From NCBI GenBank assembly GCA_002690705.1, contig NZFO01000006.1:62001-126000 (forward strand): a DNA stretch of 64,000 nucleotides. Reading direction: 5' to 3'. A program made the translations under genes and the position numbers. How positions within the stretch are numbered: the stretch's first letter is position 1; every line of letters starts with the position of its first letter. The notes beneath the pieces were generated by a model, which saw only the letters and a list, made by a program, of their open reading frames with translations, was not told the origin of the DNA and searched no databases. This DNA comes from Magnetovibrio sp. (GTDB lineage: Bacteria; Pseudomonadota; Alphaproteobacteria; Rhodospirillales; Casp-alpha2). Below, piece after piece: positions 34,761 to 44,422 of the stretch.

Positions 34761-36317
34761 TTACTGCGTAGCACGCGTTTTTTTCAAGGGTTCACCGGCC
34801 GCTGCCCTGCCAGCAATCCTTCCGCTAACAAAACATTCCGTCAGGTTTCCGCCCGAGAGATACATGCTGCCCCATATGCTACCTAGCTCGCCGGCCGTGT
34901 ATAATTTTGGTATGGGTTCGTCGTAAGAATTGAGGACACGACGTTTTTCGTCGTGTACAGGGCCACCTTGGGTATTTGAGACGCACGGCCATACCTGTGC
35001 CATATAGAAGGGAGGCTTTTGTATTGGCATCATACTTTTTGAGGGGCGACCAAGATCGTCTTTCCCATCAATACAGGCTTTGTTCCATATTTCTATTGAG
35101 TTTTTTAACTTTGATAATGGACAGCCGATAAATCTTGCTAACTCTTCTATGTTCTTTGCCCGTTTTAGTAATCCGTTTTTCACTTCCTTAAGATTGTCCT
35201 TACTCCACTTATAATTTTTGTATGATCCGTCATTAAACATTGTTTTACCTAGGGGATACAAAGTACGTCCCTCATCATCGAGCACTAAATAGCATGGAAC
35301 ATAAGATTGTTTGCCCATTTCTGAGGGGTTTACATTATCTAAAGCACGGTGACCTGTGTCTTGCATATATGGGTCGTATTCATTCATAAATCGCCTTCCG
35401 TTGCCATCCAGAAGAATCCAACTCATTTTTGCCTGAGTTTCTCGAACGCCGGGGACCCAGTCGGGAAGCCGTTTGGTGCGGATTGCAAATGGTAAATCTG
35501 GGTGTCGGAAAGCGTAAGTTCCATGAAAGTGCCACATATGCCACAAATTTGCGCCAAGATCGGTCGCCATTCGAATTCCGTCTCCGGTGTTTCCAACAAA
35601 TGCGGCGGTATATACAGGATTTATTTGCCAGTATTGCCTCTGCATTTCGGGGGCGTGCTCAAAGCCTCCACACGCAAGGATTACAGCTCGTCGTGCTCCA
35701 AAGGCCCGGGGGCCGCTTCCCGCGTCAAGCCAAACTCCAGCTACCTCACCAAATTCATTGGTAATCATGCGCTTTGCTGATACGCCTAGTCGGGTTTCGA
35801 TACCGCGACTTGCGATGTTATCTTGCAAGATTTTAAAAAGGAGTGGTCCTCCGCCTAATGAGGTGGCGTAGGGATATTCTTGTTCTGGATTGAAGTCTGG
35901 GATCGAGTCGATCTCAAGAAAATACATTTTGTCGTAGCCAGGGAATGTGTAATTCCCTGGCCTTTCGACTCTCCTAGTTTTGGCGCAGTTAATTTCAGCT
36001 AAATCATGTACGTATTTATCGATATGAACCATCTCATCTAAAAAGGCCTCCAACACTGTATCCGGAGTGGTTCCGTCATTGGTGGCTTTGAGGTATTCAA
36101 GTGTTTTATCTCGATCATGGGGTAACCTAAGCCCACCACCGGAGCAGATTGATATGCCCCCCGGGTCAGGCATTTTTTCCACAAGCAGAACGGATACACC
36201 TTCGTCGTATGCAGTAAGTGCTGCCACAGCTCCGGCAAATCCGTACCCCACGACAATGACATCGAAACTTTCATCAAAATGTGACGCAGAGTTTTTTGGG
36301 ATTGTATTTTTTGTCAT
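34761..36317 (-). CDS. FAD-dependent oxidoreductase, fumarate reductase / ketosteroid dehydrogenase-like
   Basis: A 518-residue flavoprotein with the FAD-binding motif VVGYGFAGAVAA near residue 24, the GGISICSGGG loop, and the C-terminal FAD block YTAGELGSIWGSMYLSGGNLTE. This is the FAD_binding_2 family (fumarate reductase, ketosteroid dehydrogenase, urocanate reductase), which reduces or forms alpha-beta double bonds. There is no signal peptide or heme domain. The ATG at 36317 has GAGAT upstream; an in-frame GTG seven codons earlier is possible. It lies between an SDR gene and the carboxyltransferase gene and probably acts in the same pathway. Confidence 0.87.
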   Translation of the reverse strand: MTKNTIPKNSASHFDESFDVIVVGYGFAGAVAALTAYDEGVSVLLVEKMPDPGGISICSGGGLRLPHDRDKTLEYLKATNDGTTPDTVLEAFLDEMVHIDKYVHDLAEINCAKTRRVERPGNYTFPGYDKMYFLEIDSIPDFNPEQEYPYATSLGGGPLLFKILQDNIASRGIETRLGVSAKRMITNEFGEVAGVWLDAGSGPRAFGARRAVILACGGFEHAPEMQRQYWQINPVYTAAFVGNTGDGIRMATDLGANLWHMWHFHGTYAFRHPDLPFAIRTKRLPDWVPGVRETQAKMSWILLDGNGRRFMNEYDPYMQDTGHRALDNVNPSEMGKQSYVPCYLVLDDEGRTLYPLGKTMFNDGSYKNYKWSKDNLKEVKNGLLKRAKNIEELARFIGCPLSKLKNSIEIWNKACIDGKDDLGRPSKSMMPIQKPPFYMAQVWPCVSNTQGGPVHDEKRRVLNSYDEPIPKLYTAGELGSIWGSMYLSGGNLTECFVSGRIAGRAAAGEPLKKTRATQ

Positions 36318-36368
36318 AAGTTTATTTATCTCGTGCACAAATACTTCGGTAATTTAGTTCGGTACCTT

Positions 36369-37145
36369 TTAACTATCCCACATCGGCACTTCACCTGCCC
36401 GAGCGCGGCCGTAAAGCCAGCCCCCCTCCACTTTAATATCAGACCCCGTAATAAATTCTGAGTCATCCGAAGCTAAGAAGACCGCCGCTCCCGCGATATC
36501 ATCAGGAGCTCCCCATCGGCCAATTAAGTTTTCTGAAGCCCAAGTATCACTGGTCTCCTCCGCTTCAGCAAAAGATTGATTAAATGGAGACGCAATCATG
36601 CCGGGTGAAATTGCATTAACGCGTATCTTTTTCAAGCTTAAATCTATAGCCATAGCTCTTGTTAATCCAATGAGGCCTGATTTTGCCGCCACATAACCGC
36701 ATCGATTTGGCCTTCCAATATAACTTGCGATTGAACACAAATTGATTATTACCCCACCCCCTGATCTTATTAGATTAGGGACAAAGGCTTGGGAACAATG
36801 AAAGGGCCCGCTGAGATTTATTGCTAACATTTGATCCCAATCGTCAGCTGAATGCTGCATAAACCCTTTAATTATTCTGGCACCTGCATTGTTCACTAAA
36901 ATATTTATGTCGCCATGTTCTGATGTGACCTGTTTTGCCATTTTAATCACACTAGAACGGTTACTTATGTCGACCTCGTATGAGCACGAGTTGCTTCCAA
37001 TTTCTTGAGCAAGCTTAGAAGCCGCCTCAGCATTAATGTCAGCTATAATAACTTTTGCGCCCTCTTGACTATATGCTTTGCAGATAGACTCCCCGATTCC
37101 ACTGGCACCTCCGGTGACAACTGCAATTTTGTCCTTTAACTTCAT
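36369..37145 (-). CDS. SDR-family oxidoreductase with intact catalytic residues
   Basis: A 258-residue SDR with TGGASGIG, NNAG, catalytic Ser in NLCSIAS and YVAAK (Tyr and Lys present), and VNAISPG. It should be an active NAD(P)-dependent alcohol/ketone oxidoreductase, unlike the two SDRs at 23-24.6 kb. AAAGG lies upstream of the chosen ATG. First gene of a minus-strand run that continues into the flavoprotein, carboxyltransferase and acyl-CoA synthetase genes, so it may oxidise a hydroxy-acid intermediate; that is inference. Confidence 0.9.
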   Translation of the reverse strand: MKLKDKIAVVTGGASGIGESICKAYSQEGAKVIIADINAEAASKLAQEIGSNSCSYEVDISNRSSVIKMAKQVTSEHGDINILVNNAGARIIKGFMQHSADDWDQMLAINLSGPFHCSQAFVPNLIRSGGGVIINLCSIASYIGRPNRCGYVAAKSGLIGLTRAMAIDLSLKKIRVNAISPGMIASPFNQSFAEAEETSDTWASENLIGRWGAPDDIAGAAVFLASDDSEFITGSDIKVEGGWLYGRARAGEVPMWDS

Positions 37146-37985
37146 TTTTCTGAACCTTTCCAAAACTAATTAAAATCAAGTGATGTATCTCCTCGGTATC
37201 AGCCCTTTTTCTGTCTCAGTCGCCTCAATTTCAGCTCAAGAGGAAATACTCTAAGCCCGATGATCGGAAAAGCCATGTATTGATGCTCTAAATTCAATCC
37301 GGCAATTTTCTAGCCTTACATAAATTTACAAAACCTTACGAGAGGGTAGCCCGCCTTTTATTTTATGTTCTATTACCGATTCTGTGTGAGGTATTACATT
37401 TAAGTAGCCAATTTAATTGTACGTCAGTATAATAATATTATTGCGTAAAACTCTACCCCATTTGATCTGCCACGGGTCCCTAAAACTATCGCTCAATTAT
37501 ATGAAAATATCTAAGTTTTTTTAAAGTGGCCCCATACTCTAATCACATGAGGAGAACTGAAAATGGCACCTGTCTCTCGCCCAACTGACGTTCACCGGTA
37601 GGCAAAAAAATTAAGTACTTTCAGTGTTTTGAAATCTGATTTTGAGACGCCTGCCGTGGATGCCTGGTTACATCATTCTATTTTAGTAAACCGCTGGTTT
37701 ATGGTAACTCCGTGAGGAGCCAAATTGTGCAGGTCCTTTGAGATAGTTTTTACTCTTTTAAAAATATTATTCGTTTCAATAACGTCAGGCAAAGGTGTTG
37801 AGGGCCTGTAGACCTAGCTTTGCCATCCGTAACATACAATAGATATCATACAATTGCCCTAGTCGTTTTCCCACTTTTATCGAGACGGTCACGGTACTTA
37901 GGGATGCATACTAAAGCCTAGCTTAAATACTAAGTTGTTAATTGAATGTATTAAACTTCAGATCTTAGAGTTGCAGGAAAATATA
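37146..37985. other. Long AT-rich intergenic region
   Basis: About 840 bases with no gene of recognisable family. It contains one 12-codon frame with a strong ribosome site (37563-37601). It should hold the promoter for the minus-strand SDR operon and for the SGNH gene. Confidence 0.5.
37563..37601 (+). CDS. Possible 12-residue peptide or truncated gene start
   Basis: ATG at 37563 is preceded by AGGAGA at ideal distance and reads MAPVSRPTDVHR then TAG. The strong ribosome site with so short a frame suggests a leader peptide or the surviving start of a deleted gene. No coding continuation was found in any frame after the stop. Confidence 0.25.
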   Translation: MAPVSRPTDVHR

Positions 37986-39173
37986 TTGTATCAGACATTT
38001 AGACAAAATCTTCGATCTGCAACCAAGGTATTTGCAGTCAATATTGGACTTTTCTTGGTTGGGTTTTTGTTGATTGAAGTAATTTTTGGCTCGTGGTTTA
38101 AAGCACCGAACCTCTGGAGTCTGAGCATTTATCGAAACAAAGATTGGACTTTTGTTGCCAACGAGAAATATCCAGGCGTAAACATCGTTCGCTATCGTCG
38201 GGACTATTATGGTTTGAGAGGCGACTATGGTAAAATTAAGCAGATAAGGATTTTGACGCTAGGAGGAAGCACGACCGATGAACGCTTTGTAAGTGATGGA
38301 AAAACATGGACGGATACGCTTGATAATTGTTTAGAAAAAAAGATTGGGTCTCAAATTGGAACTGCTAATGCAGGTGTAACTGGCCAAACAACGCGCGGTC
38401 ACGCAAAGAATTTTGATGTTTGGTTAAATCATATACCTGACTTGGCACCAAAATACGTTTTAGTTTATTTTGGTGTAAACGAGAGAGGTATAGTGAAATT
38501 GGCTGACAAAGACGACGTTAGAGACTTTAACGAATCTAATCGTCCGATTTCGCGTATAAAAATTTTACGAAAATGGTTTTACATGAATAGCGCAATTTAT
38601 GCCATGTGGCGTATTTTTCGAGGAAATCTTGCGGCGGATAAGCTTGGGTTTGCGCCGTATCGGAGAAAAGATTTTGATCGAAGAGTATTTGAGATTAGGA
38701 ATACGCAAGACAAATTGGGTACTGAGAGGGTAAATCTTAGGTATGTTGAAAATTCTTTAAGTAAGATCGCTACCGGAACTCCTGAATTTCAAAAGTTATT
38801 AAACGCCGAACTATCTATCTCTAAAGACAAATTAAATGCTCTTACCGAACGGTTGGGAATACTACGGGAGAAAATCATAGATTTTGGGGCCACTCCGGTA
38901 TTTGTAACACAAAGTTGGGGACACTATCGGATCAAAGGTGGAATGATCAGCGGTGATCTTGATTTATATTTCACCGCTCGAGCAGAAAACGAGAGTATTA
39001 TGGAGTTTTGCGCGGAAAAAGACATGGGGTGTATAAATTTGGGCGAGGAACTCGAATTTCACGACAATGATTTTTGGGACATTGTACACACTTCGCCCCA
39101 AGGTTCGTCTCGCATTGGTAACTTCATTTGCGAGCGTTTATACTCTATGAAGCATTTTTCTATAGAGCCGTGA
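37986..39173 (+). CDS. Membrane-anchored SGNH/GDSL-like hydrolase
   Basis: About 395 residues from a TTG with AGGA 8 bases upstream; a TTG at 37935 would add 17 residues. An N-terminal membrane helix (VFAVNIGLFLVGFLLIEVIF) anchors a periplasmic domain. SGNH blocks are visible: GGSTTDE (block I with the likely catalytic Ser), NAGVTGQT (block II Gly), FGVNERG (block III Asn) and DIVHTS (block V Asp and His). A charged helical stretch lies between blocks III and V. Such proteins hydrolyse or transfer acyl groups, often on envelope polysaccharides. It is flanked by non-coding DNA on both sides and its role is unknown. Confidence 0.75.
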   Translation: MYQTFRQNLRSATKVFAVNIGLFLVGFLLIEVIFGSWFKAPNLWSLSIYRNKDWTFVANEKYPGVNIVRYRRDYYGLRGDYGKIKQIRILTLGGSTTDERFVSDGKTWTDTLDNCLEKKIGSQIGTANAGVTGQTTRGHAKNFDVWLNHIPDLAPKYVLVYFGVNERGIVKLADKDDVRDFNESNRPISRIKILRKWFYMNSAIYAMWRIFRGNLAADKLGFAPYRRKDFDRRVFEIRNTQDKLGTERVNLRYVENSLSKIATGTPEFQKLLNAELSISKDKLNALTERLGILREKIIDFGATPVFVTQSWGHYRIKGGMISGDLDLYFTARAENESIMEFCAEKDMGCINLGEELEFHDNDFWDIVHTSPQGSSRIGNFICERLYSMKHFSIEP

Positions 39174-39506
39174 AAGAAGTTGTATTTAGGTACTCAATTA
39201 CCTTAGATTATAAGCTGTCATTTCCGAGTTTGCCTGTAAATATTTGCTGGAAGGTTACCTGCTTTATCCCAAATCCTATCGAGCCTCCTTGATAATGTGT
39301 TTAATCATAAAAAGTATGGGCTGATCGGTTCGTATCGTCTGCTGCGGATTGCGTGAAGGCGTCGCCGCTAGGCCAGCCGCTGCAGGGGTTGGGAAATTTG
39401 TGTTGATGTCTGTTATGGGTTGGAGGAAGTCCTATCAAGAGCGGGAATATATCTAACAAGCGAACTCTACCAAGATGACAGGTGTAATTATGCGTGTGCT
39501 AAACGA
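39174..39506. other. Intergenic region left of the tRNA gene
   Basis: No gene was recognised. A locally GC-richer patch (about 39340-39400) differs from its AT-rich surroundings but matches nothing I can name. Confidence 0.4.
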
Positions 39507-39538
39507 GAAAAAAATAAGCCTAACCTTGGGTCAGGCTT
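39507..39538 (-). terminator. Intrinsic terminator of tRNA-Glu
   Basis: On the minus strand AAGCCTGACC and GGTTAGGCTT form a 10-base stem with a 3-base loop, followed by ATTTTTTT. It lies about 60 bases after the tRNA 3' end. Confidence 0.85.
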
Positions 39539-39596
39539 CCAAGCCTGTTAGCACAATGCTATTTTACTCAACAAAAACATAAGGCTATCAGGCAGG

Positions 39597-39672
39597 TGGT
39601 GACCCCTACGGGACTCGAACCCGTGTTTCCGCCGTGAAAGGGCAGCGTCCTAGACCGCTAGACGAAGGGGCC
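39597..39672 (-). tRNA. tRNA-Glu (anticodon TTC)
   Basis: The 76-base gene folds as a cloverleaf: acceptor GGCCCCT with AGGGGTC, anticodon loop CTTTCAC with anticodon TTC, T arm ACGGG-TTCGAGT-CCCGT, and an encoded CCA. It closely resembles bacterial tRNA-Glu. It stands alone, its 3' end facing the accessory half of the window. Confidence 0.96.
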
Positions 39673-39835
39673 ATCTGAAACCCGGTTGGTAACTGTCATT
39701 AGCGCGGAAATCAAGGTTAAACTTCAGTCTTACCTTCGCTCGCTGCCACTTTCGCTCTTTTCGAAAGCGGTGTGCCATCTTAACATTCATAATATTTGAT
39801 TTAAGTTACTCGAGTTTGTTTAAAGGGGTTTTGAT

Positions 39836-41053
39836 GTGTTGCATGGAAAAGTACTTATTGCCCAAGGTGGTGGTCCCACTGCGGTTATAAATCAATCACT
39901 CGTAGGCGCAGTTCAAGAGGCACGGCGATGGAAAGCAGATGGCGTTTACGGCGCTATGCACGGTGTCAGCGGGATTATAAACGAAAAATTCGTTGATCTG
40001 GCGCAAGAGTCAGACGTGAATCTTGAACAAGTAGCAACCAGTCCTTGTTCTGCTCTGGGTTCCACTCGTGATAAACCGGATCTCGCATACTGTCAGGAAA
40101 TTTTTAGGGTTTTGAAAACTCACGATATTAAAACTTTCTTCTATATCGGTGGAAATGATTCATCCGATACCCTTCGTATTTTGGTCGATGAGGGGCAAAA
40201 AGTTAATTACGGGTTGCGTTGTATTCACATCCCGAAAACCATCGATAATGACTTGATGATAAGCGATCATACTCCGGGTTTTCCGTCGGCCGCATTATTT
40301 GTAGCGCGTGCATTTGCAGGCATTAATATGGACAATCGCGCGTTACCGGGGGTATACGTTGGGGTGGTCATGGGACGGCACGCGGGGTTTTTAACAGCAG
40401 CCTCAGCGCTTGCCCGGCAGTTTGATGACGACGGACCGCACTTAATTTATCTCCCTGAGCGTAATTTTGACCTCGATAATTTTGTAAATGACGTTAAATC
40501 AGCATATCACAAGTATGGACGATGCATCATTGCTGTCTCTGAGGGTATTCATAATCAGAGAGGTGTCCCCATTTCCAACACGATATCAAATGATGTTGAG
40601 CGTGATGCTCATGGCAATGTGCAGTTATCCGGTACTGGCGCACTGGCTGATTTACTAACTGATGCTATTAAGTCTAGCACGGGTATTAAGCGCGTTCGGG
40701 GAGATACATTTGGTTATTTGCAACGTTCCTTTTTGGGATGCGTCTCCAAAATTGATCAATTGGAAGCCCGTGAGGTTGGAATTAAAGCAGTTCAGTTTGC
40801 CGCAAATGCAGGTCGCGATGGCGCTATAACAATTCACCGCGTTGGAGATTACGCGGTAGATTATCGACTAACTGAACTTAGAGATGTCGCTGGAAAAACC
40901 AAACTGATGGGTGATAGCTTTATTGCCGAAAGTGGCGCGGATGTAACCCCTGCCTTCATCCAGTATTGCCGTCCTTTAGTCGGTGACGAATTGCCGGCAG
41001 TTGCTCGCTTGCAAGCACCTGCTGTACAAATAGAAGAGCCTCTATGCCTCTAA
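39836..41053 (+). CDS. 6-phosphofructokinase, probably pyrophosphate-dependent
   Basis: A 405-residue phosphofructokinase with GGGPTAVIN at the N-terminus, GGNDSSDT in the phosphoryl-donor loop, and PKTIDND. The Lys in PKTIDND, where ATP enzymes have PGTIDND, marks pyrophosphate-dependent enzymes, which act reversibly between fructose 6-phosphate and fructose 1,6-bisphosphate. GMRHAG-type substrate residues (MGRHAGFL) are present. The GTG start has AAGGGG 7 bases upstream. The class II fructose bisphosphatase gene lies 2.4 kb away, so the region covers both directions of this step. Confidence 0.92.
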   Translation: MLHGKVLIAQGGGPTAVINQSLVGAVQEARRWKADGVYGAMHGVSGIINEKFVDLAQESDVNLEQVATSPCSALGSTRDKPDLAYCQEIFRVLKTHDIKTFFYIGGNDSSDTLRILVDEGQKVNYGLRCIHIPKTIDNDLMISDHTPGFPSAALFVARAFAGINMDNRALPGVYVGVVMGRHAGFLTAASALARQFDDDGPHLIYLPERNFDLDNFVNDVKSAYHKYGRCIIAVSEGIHNQRGVPISNTISNDVERDAHGNVQLSGTGALADLLTDAIKSSTGIKRVRGDTFGYLQRSFLGCVSKIDQLEAREVGIKAVQFAANAGRDGAITIHRVGDYAVDYRLTELRDVAGKTKLMGDSFIAESGADVTPAFIQYCRPLVGDELPAVARLQAPAVQIEEPLCL

Positions 41054-41150
41054 TTGGAGCAGAGGTGAAAAGGGTAATTAAAAAGATTGCCCACTCTTTC
41101 ATACTCTCTGTGATTGATTACGAACCTGCGCGTGCACGAGATAGGGGGTC

Positions 41151-41594
41151 CTATTTTGAGTAATCTACAATAACACCGGCCTCTTTAAACATCTGCTCAG
41201 CGATTTCACTCTGGGTTTTCCATGGCTCTTTGCTTTTGTCTGGAACAGGGCAGACGACCCGTTGAATACCGGCTTGAATAATTAGAACTGCGCAACGTGC
41301 GCACGGCGGCAGTGGTGTTACAAACAGAGTGCAGCCCTCAGCCGCTGGACCTGCGAAAAGAAGCGCATTAGCCTCGGCGTGAACTACCATCTCGTATTTA
41401 ATTTCTCGTTTTTGTAATCGTTCTTCGTAATCCTCGACACCTGCGGGAAAGCCGTTGAAACCAGTCGATACAACACGTTTTGTGGCAGGATTGGCAACTA
41501 CCGCACCTACCTGAGTTGATGGGTCTTTAGACCAGCCCGCAATGAACTCAGCTAAGTCCATGAACCGTGTATCCCATTTATCTCGGTTACTCAT
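41151..41594 (-). CDS. dCMP deaminase / ComEB-like zinc deaminase
   Basis: A 147-residue zinc deaminase with the HAEANAL motif (zinc His and catalytic Glu) and PLPPCARCAV (two zinc cysteines). The N-terminal RWDTRFMDLAEFIAGWSKDPSTQVGAV pattern is typical of deoxycytidylate deaminase, which makes dUMP for thymidylate synthesis. AAGGAAG lies before the ATG. It is the last gene of a short minus-strand run after recJ. Confidence 0.92.
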   Translation of the reverse strand: MSNRDKWDTRFMDLAEFIAGWSKDPSTQVGAVVANPATKRVVSTGFNGFPAGVEDYEERLQKREIKYEMVVHAEANALLFAGPAAEGCTLFVTPLPPCARCAVLIIQAGIQRVVCPVPDKSKEPWKTQSEIAEQMFKEAGVIVDYSK

Positions 41595-41634
41595 CTCTGC
41601 TTCCTTTTAACAACATGGTAATATAATAGTGCTT

Positions 41635-43449
41635 TCACCATATCGGATTTGCATCGTCGATCATGAATTGAGGAGCGGATCGCCCTCGCCAACAATTTAC
41701 CCGCAGACGACCTGCAATGTTCACGGGTAGGCCATTCGCTTGCAATAAAAGTCGGCCTAAAGGTCGATCCGTGCAGCTAAAGCATATAGCTTGCAGTTTA
41801 CTCCCCTCTTCACCCTCCAAGGTAGCCCGCACATGATTTTCTCCAACACGATCGGCAAAGGTAACGCGCGCACCTGAAAGAGCGAAACGCGGTTCCGGGT
41901 TGCTGCTGCCAAATGGACTGAGGCCTTGCAGTATATGAGCGACGTCAAGGTTAGCACCACGAGTTGTCAGAACTCCATCGAGTTGAAGTGTTGGGCGGAT
42001 CCCTGTTTCTTTGATACGTGCCCTTACCCGCTCGTCTAAAAAAGCCCGAAATGTTGGGATTTGATCTGCACGTAGAGTGAATCCGGCGGCCATAGCGTGA
42101 CCACCCCCCTTGTTAATGACGCCGGCTTGGGACGCAGCGATTACGATGGCTCCCAAATCCACACCTTTCACAGATCGACCAGACCCCGTCGTTACTTTAC
42201 CTGTGTTGTCGATAGCTAACACGCAGGCGGGCCGATTAAAACGTTCTTTAAGGCGACTTGCGACGATTCCTAACACTCCCGTATGCCACCCTTTACCGAC
42301 AGTAAATACGGTTGCACCCCTGCCATCACTCTCCTGTTCAACCTGACTTAATGCCTGGTCTAGAACTTTCCTTTCGATCAACTGGCGCTCTCGATTTAGG
42401 TTGTCTAGGTTGATCGCAATTTTTCTAGCCTCTGCTATATCATCGGTCGCTAATATCCTGGCTCCCAAGTCAGGCGAGCCAATGCGTCCGCCTGCATTAA
42501 CCCTGGGCCCCATGATAAATCCAAGATGATATGCGCTGGGTATTTCTGTGATCCCGCCGACATCGGCTAATGACATTAGCCCGGGGTTGGTGCGGCGGGC
42601 CATCACCCTCAAGCCTTGATGCACAAATGCCCGATTTAATCCTATTAAAGGCACCACATCGCAAACAGTACCGAGTGCTACAAGATCAAGCCATTGCATG
42701 AGGTCTGGCTCAGTTCGGTCATCAAACCATCCACCTTTCCGTAAGATACGATTGACCGCGATAACCAACAAAAATGCAACACCGACAGCAGCTAATGCCC
42801 CCTGCCCGCTGTTGTCGTCAATTCGGTTTGGATTAACTACAGCGAGGACGCGAGGCAGATCCGGCTCAGCGGCGTGGTGATCAACGACGATAATATCAAG
42901 ACCATTCTTACTGGCCTCGGCTAGTGGACCATGTGCTGATGTACCGCAGTCCACTGTTATCACGACTGACGCCCCCTTTTTTGCAAGGGTTGTCAGCCCT
43001 GCTACATTGGGCCCGTAACCTTCCTCTAAACGATTTGGTATGTAGACTAGTGAGTCCCCGCCTACAGCGCGGATGAATCTCACCAATAGTGATGATGAAG
43101 TCGCGCCATCCACATCATAGTCTCCGAATATACCGATAGTTTCGTTTTGGACGATAGCTGCGGAAATGCGTTCTGCAGCTTTGTCCATGTCAATTAGTGA
43201 TGATGGATTTGGCATCAGTTCACGTAATTTAGGTTCTAAGAAGGCGCTTGCTTCATTCAATCCAATTCCGCGCCCGGCCAAGATGCGTGCGAGGATCTCG
43301 GGCACGTTCAACCTTTGTGCTAAAGCTAATGTTTGGCGGCTATCAGCATCACGTATGAGCCATCGTTTTCCTTCGAGCGATTCCTCTACACCAAGAAATG
43401 CCGGCTCAGACTGCCCAAAATCTTGATGTTTTGTGAGGGATTCGCTCAT
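41635..43449 (-). CDS. recJ: Single-stranded-DNA-specific exonuclease RecJ
   Basis: A 604-residue DHH-family nuclease that degrades single-stranded DNA 5' to 3' in recombination and mismatch repair. Metal motifs are visible: GDYDVDGATS (motif I), VDCGTS, and VDHHAAE (DHH, motif III); the DHHA1 part carries GGGHAMAAGF. The ATG at 43449 is 1 base from the glpX stop, indicating coupling; a longer N-terminus from 43488 would overlap glpX. glpX followed by recJ is a common alphaproteobacterial arrangement. Confidence 0.96.
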   Translation of the reverse strand: MSESLTKHQDFGQSEPAFLGVEESLEGKRWLIRDADSRQTLALAQRLNVPEILARILAGRGIGLNEASAFLEPKLRELMPNPSSLIDMDKAAERISAAIVQNETIGIFGDYDVDGATSSSLLVRFIRAVGGDSLVYIPNRLEEGYGPNVAGLTTLAKKGASVVITVDCGTSAHGPLAEASKNGLDIIVVDHHAAEPDLPRVLAVVNPNRIDDNSGQGALAAVGVAFLLVIAVNRILRKGGWFDDRTEPDLMQWLDLVALGTVCDVVPLIGLNRAFVHQGLRVMARRTNPGLMSLADVGGITEIPSAYHLGFIMGPRVNAGGRIGSPDLGARILATDDIAEARKIAINLDNLNRERQLIERKVLDQALSQVEQESDGRGATVFTVGKGWHTGVLGIVASRLKERFNRPACVLAIDNTGKVTTGSGRSVKGVDLGAIVIAASQAGVINKGGGHAMAAGFTLRADQIPTFRAFLDERVRARIKETGIRPTLQLDGVLTTRGANLDVAHILQGLSPFGSSNPEPRFALSGARVTFADRVGENHVRATLEGEEGSKLQAICFSCTDRPLGRLLLQANGLPVNIAGRLRVNCWRGRSAPQFMIDDANPIW

Positions 43450-43450
43450 G

Positions 43451-44422
43451 TTATTTGTCACTTCTAGAAAAATCGTGATGGCCTTCAATGACCCGGAAGG
43501 TTCCTGTACGTGATCGAGTAATGATAGAATGAGTTATGGCGACCCCTTGACATAACTTAACTCCCTTGAGCATTGAGCTATCTGTGACACCCGTGGCCGC
43601 AAAGGTAACATTTCCCTCAGCCATTTCACTGGCTTGATATTTACGTTTAAAATCTTCTATCCCTGCGGCTCGAGCTTTTAGCGCATCATCATGATTACGG
43701 ATTATCAGCCGGCTCTGCATTTGAGCGCCAAAACACTTGAGGGCAGCTGCTGCTAAAACCCCTTGCTGTGCCCCCCCGATCCCCATGTACACGTCAACGT
43801 TCCCAGTGGGTAACCCACTGGCGATAGCTCCGCTAACATCTCCATCTAAAATCAAGCATATCCTAGCACCAGCATCTCGTACCTTTGCTATAAGTTGGCC
43901 GTGGCGTGGCCTATCCAACATACATACAACTAAATCACTTATTTTGACGCCCTTAGCTTCTGCAACTGCCTTTATATTATCCGCGGGCTCATTATCGAGA
44001 TCGATCGCGTCTTTCGGAACTTGCGGACCCACGGCGATCTTATCCATATATAGTTCTGGAACCGATAAAAAGCCCCCATCTTCTGCGGTTGCTAAGACAG
44101 AAAGTGCATTATACCCTCCTCGGGCAACAATGCTTTTCCCTTCAAGTGCAACGACGGCCACGTCAACTTTTACCCCTGTGCCGTTACCGACTTTGTCGCC
44201 AACGCTCAATTTTCTCTCGCTTCCGAGCATGCCGTCACCAATACGCACTGTGCCATCCAAACTTAATGTGTTGAGGGCACTGCGCATGGCATTCACAGTG
44301 GCGTTGTCGATCGTCGATTCATCCCCGTTACCCATTAAACGGACTGCAGCTATGGCGGCGGCCTCAGTTGCACGCACTGACTCCAGAGACAAATTACGGT
44401 CAGGTGTAAGATCCGAATTCAT
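43451..44422 (-). CDS. glpX: Fructose-1,6-bisphosphatase class II
   Basis: A 323-residue GlpX-type phosphatase for gluconeogenesis. Family blocks are ATEAAAIAAVRLMGNGDE at the N-terminus, VDVAVVALEG (metal Asp), and GIGGAQQGVLAAAALKC near the middle. Normal length. Translationally adjacent to recJ. Upstream lies a long non-coding region, so its promoter is probably there. Confidence 0.96.
   Translation of the reverse strand: MNSDLTPDRNLSLESVRATEAAAIAAVRLMGNGDESTIDNATVNAMRSALNTLSLDGTVRIGDGMLGSERKLSVGDKVGNGTGVKVDVAVVALEGKSIVARGGYNALSVLATAEDGGFLSVPELYMDKIAVGPQVPKDAIDLDNEPADNIKAVAEAKGVKISDLVVCMLDRPRHGQLIAKVRDAGARICLILDGDVSGAIASGLPTGNVDVYMGIGGAQQGVLAAAALKCFGAQMQSRLIIRNHDDALKARAAGIEDFKRKYQASEMAEGNVTFAATGVTDSSMLKGVKLCQGVAITHSIITRSRTGTFRVIEGHHDFSRSDK

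Noticed and set aside
39340-39400. GC-richer patch left of tRNA-Glu as an RNA gene or tRNA-end duplicate
   Set aside because: No tRNA-like sequence, no strong fold or terminator, and no frame with family resemblance could be recognised.
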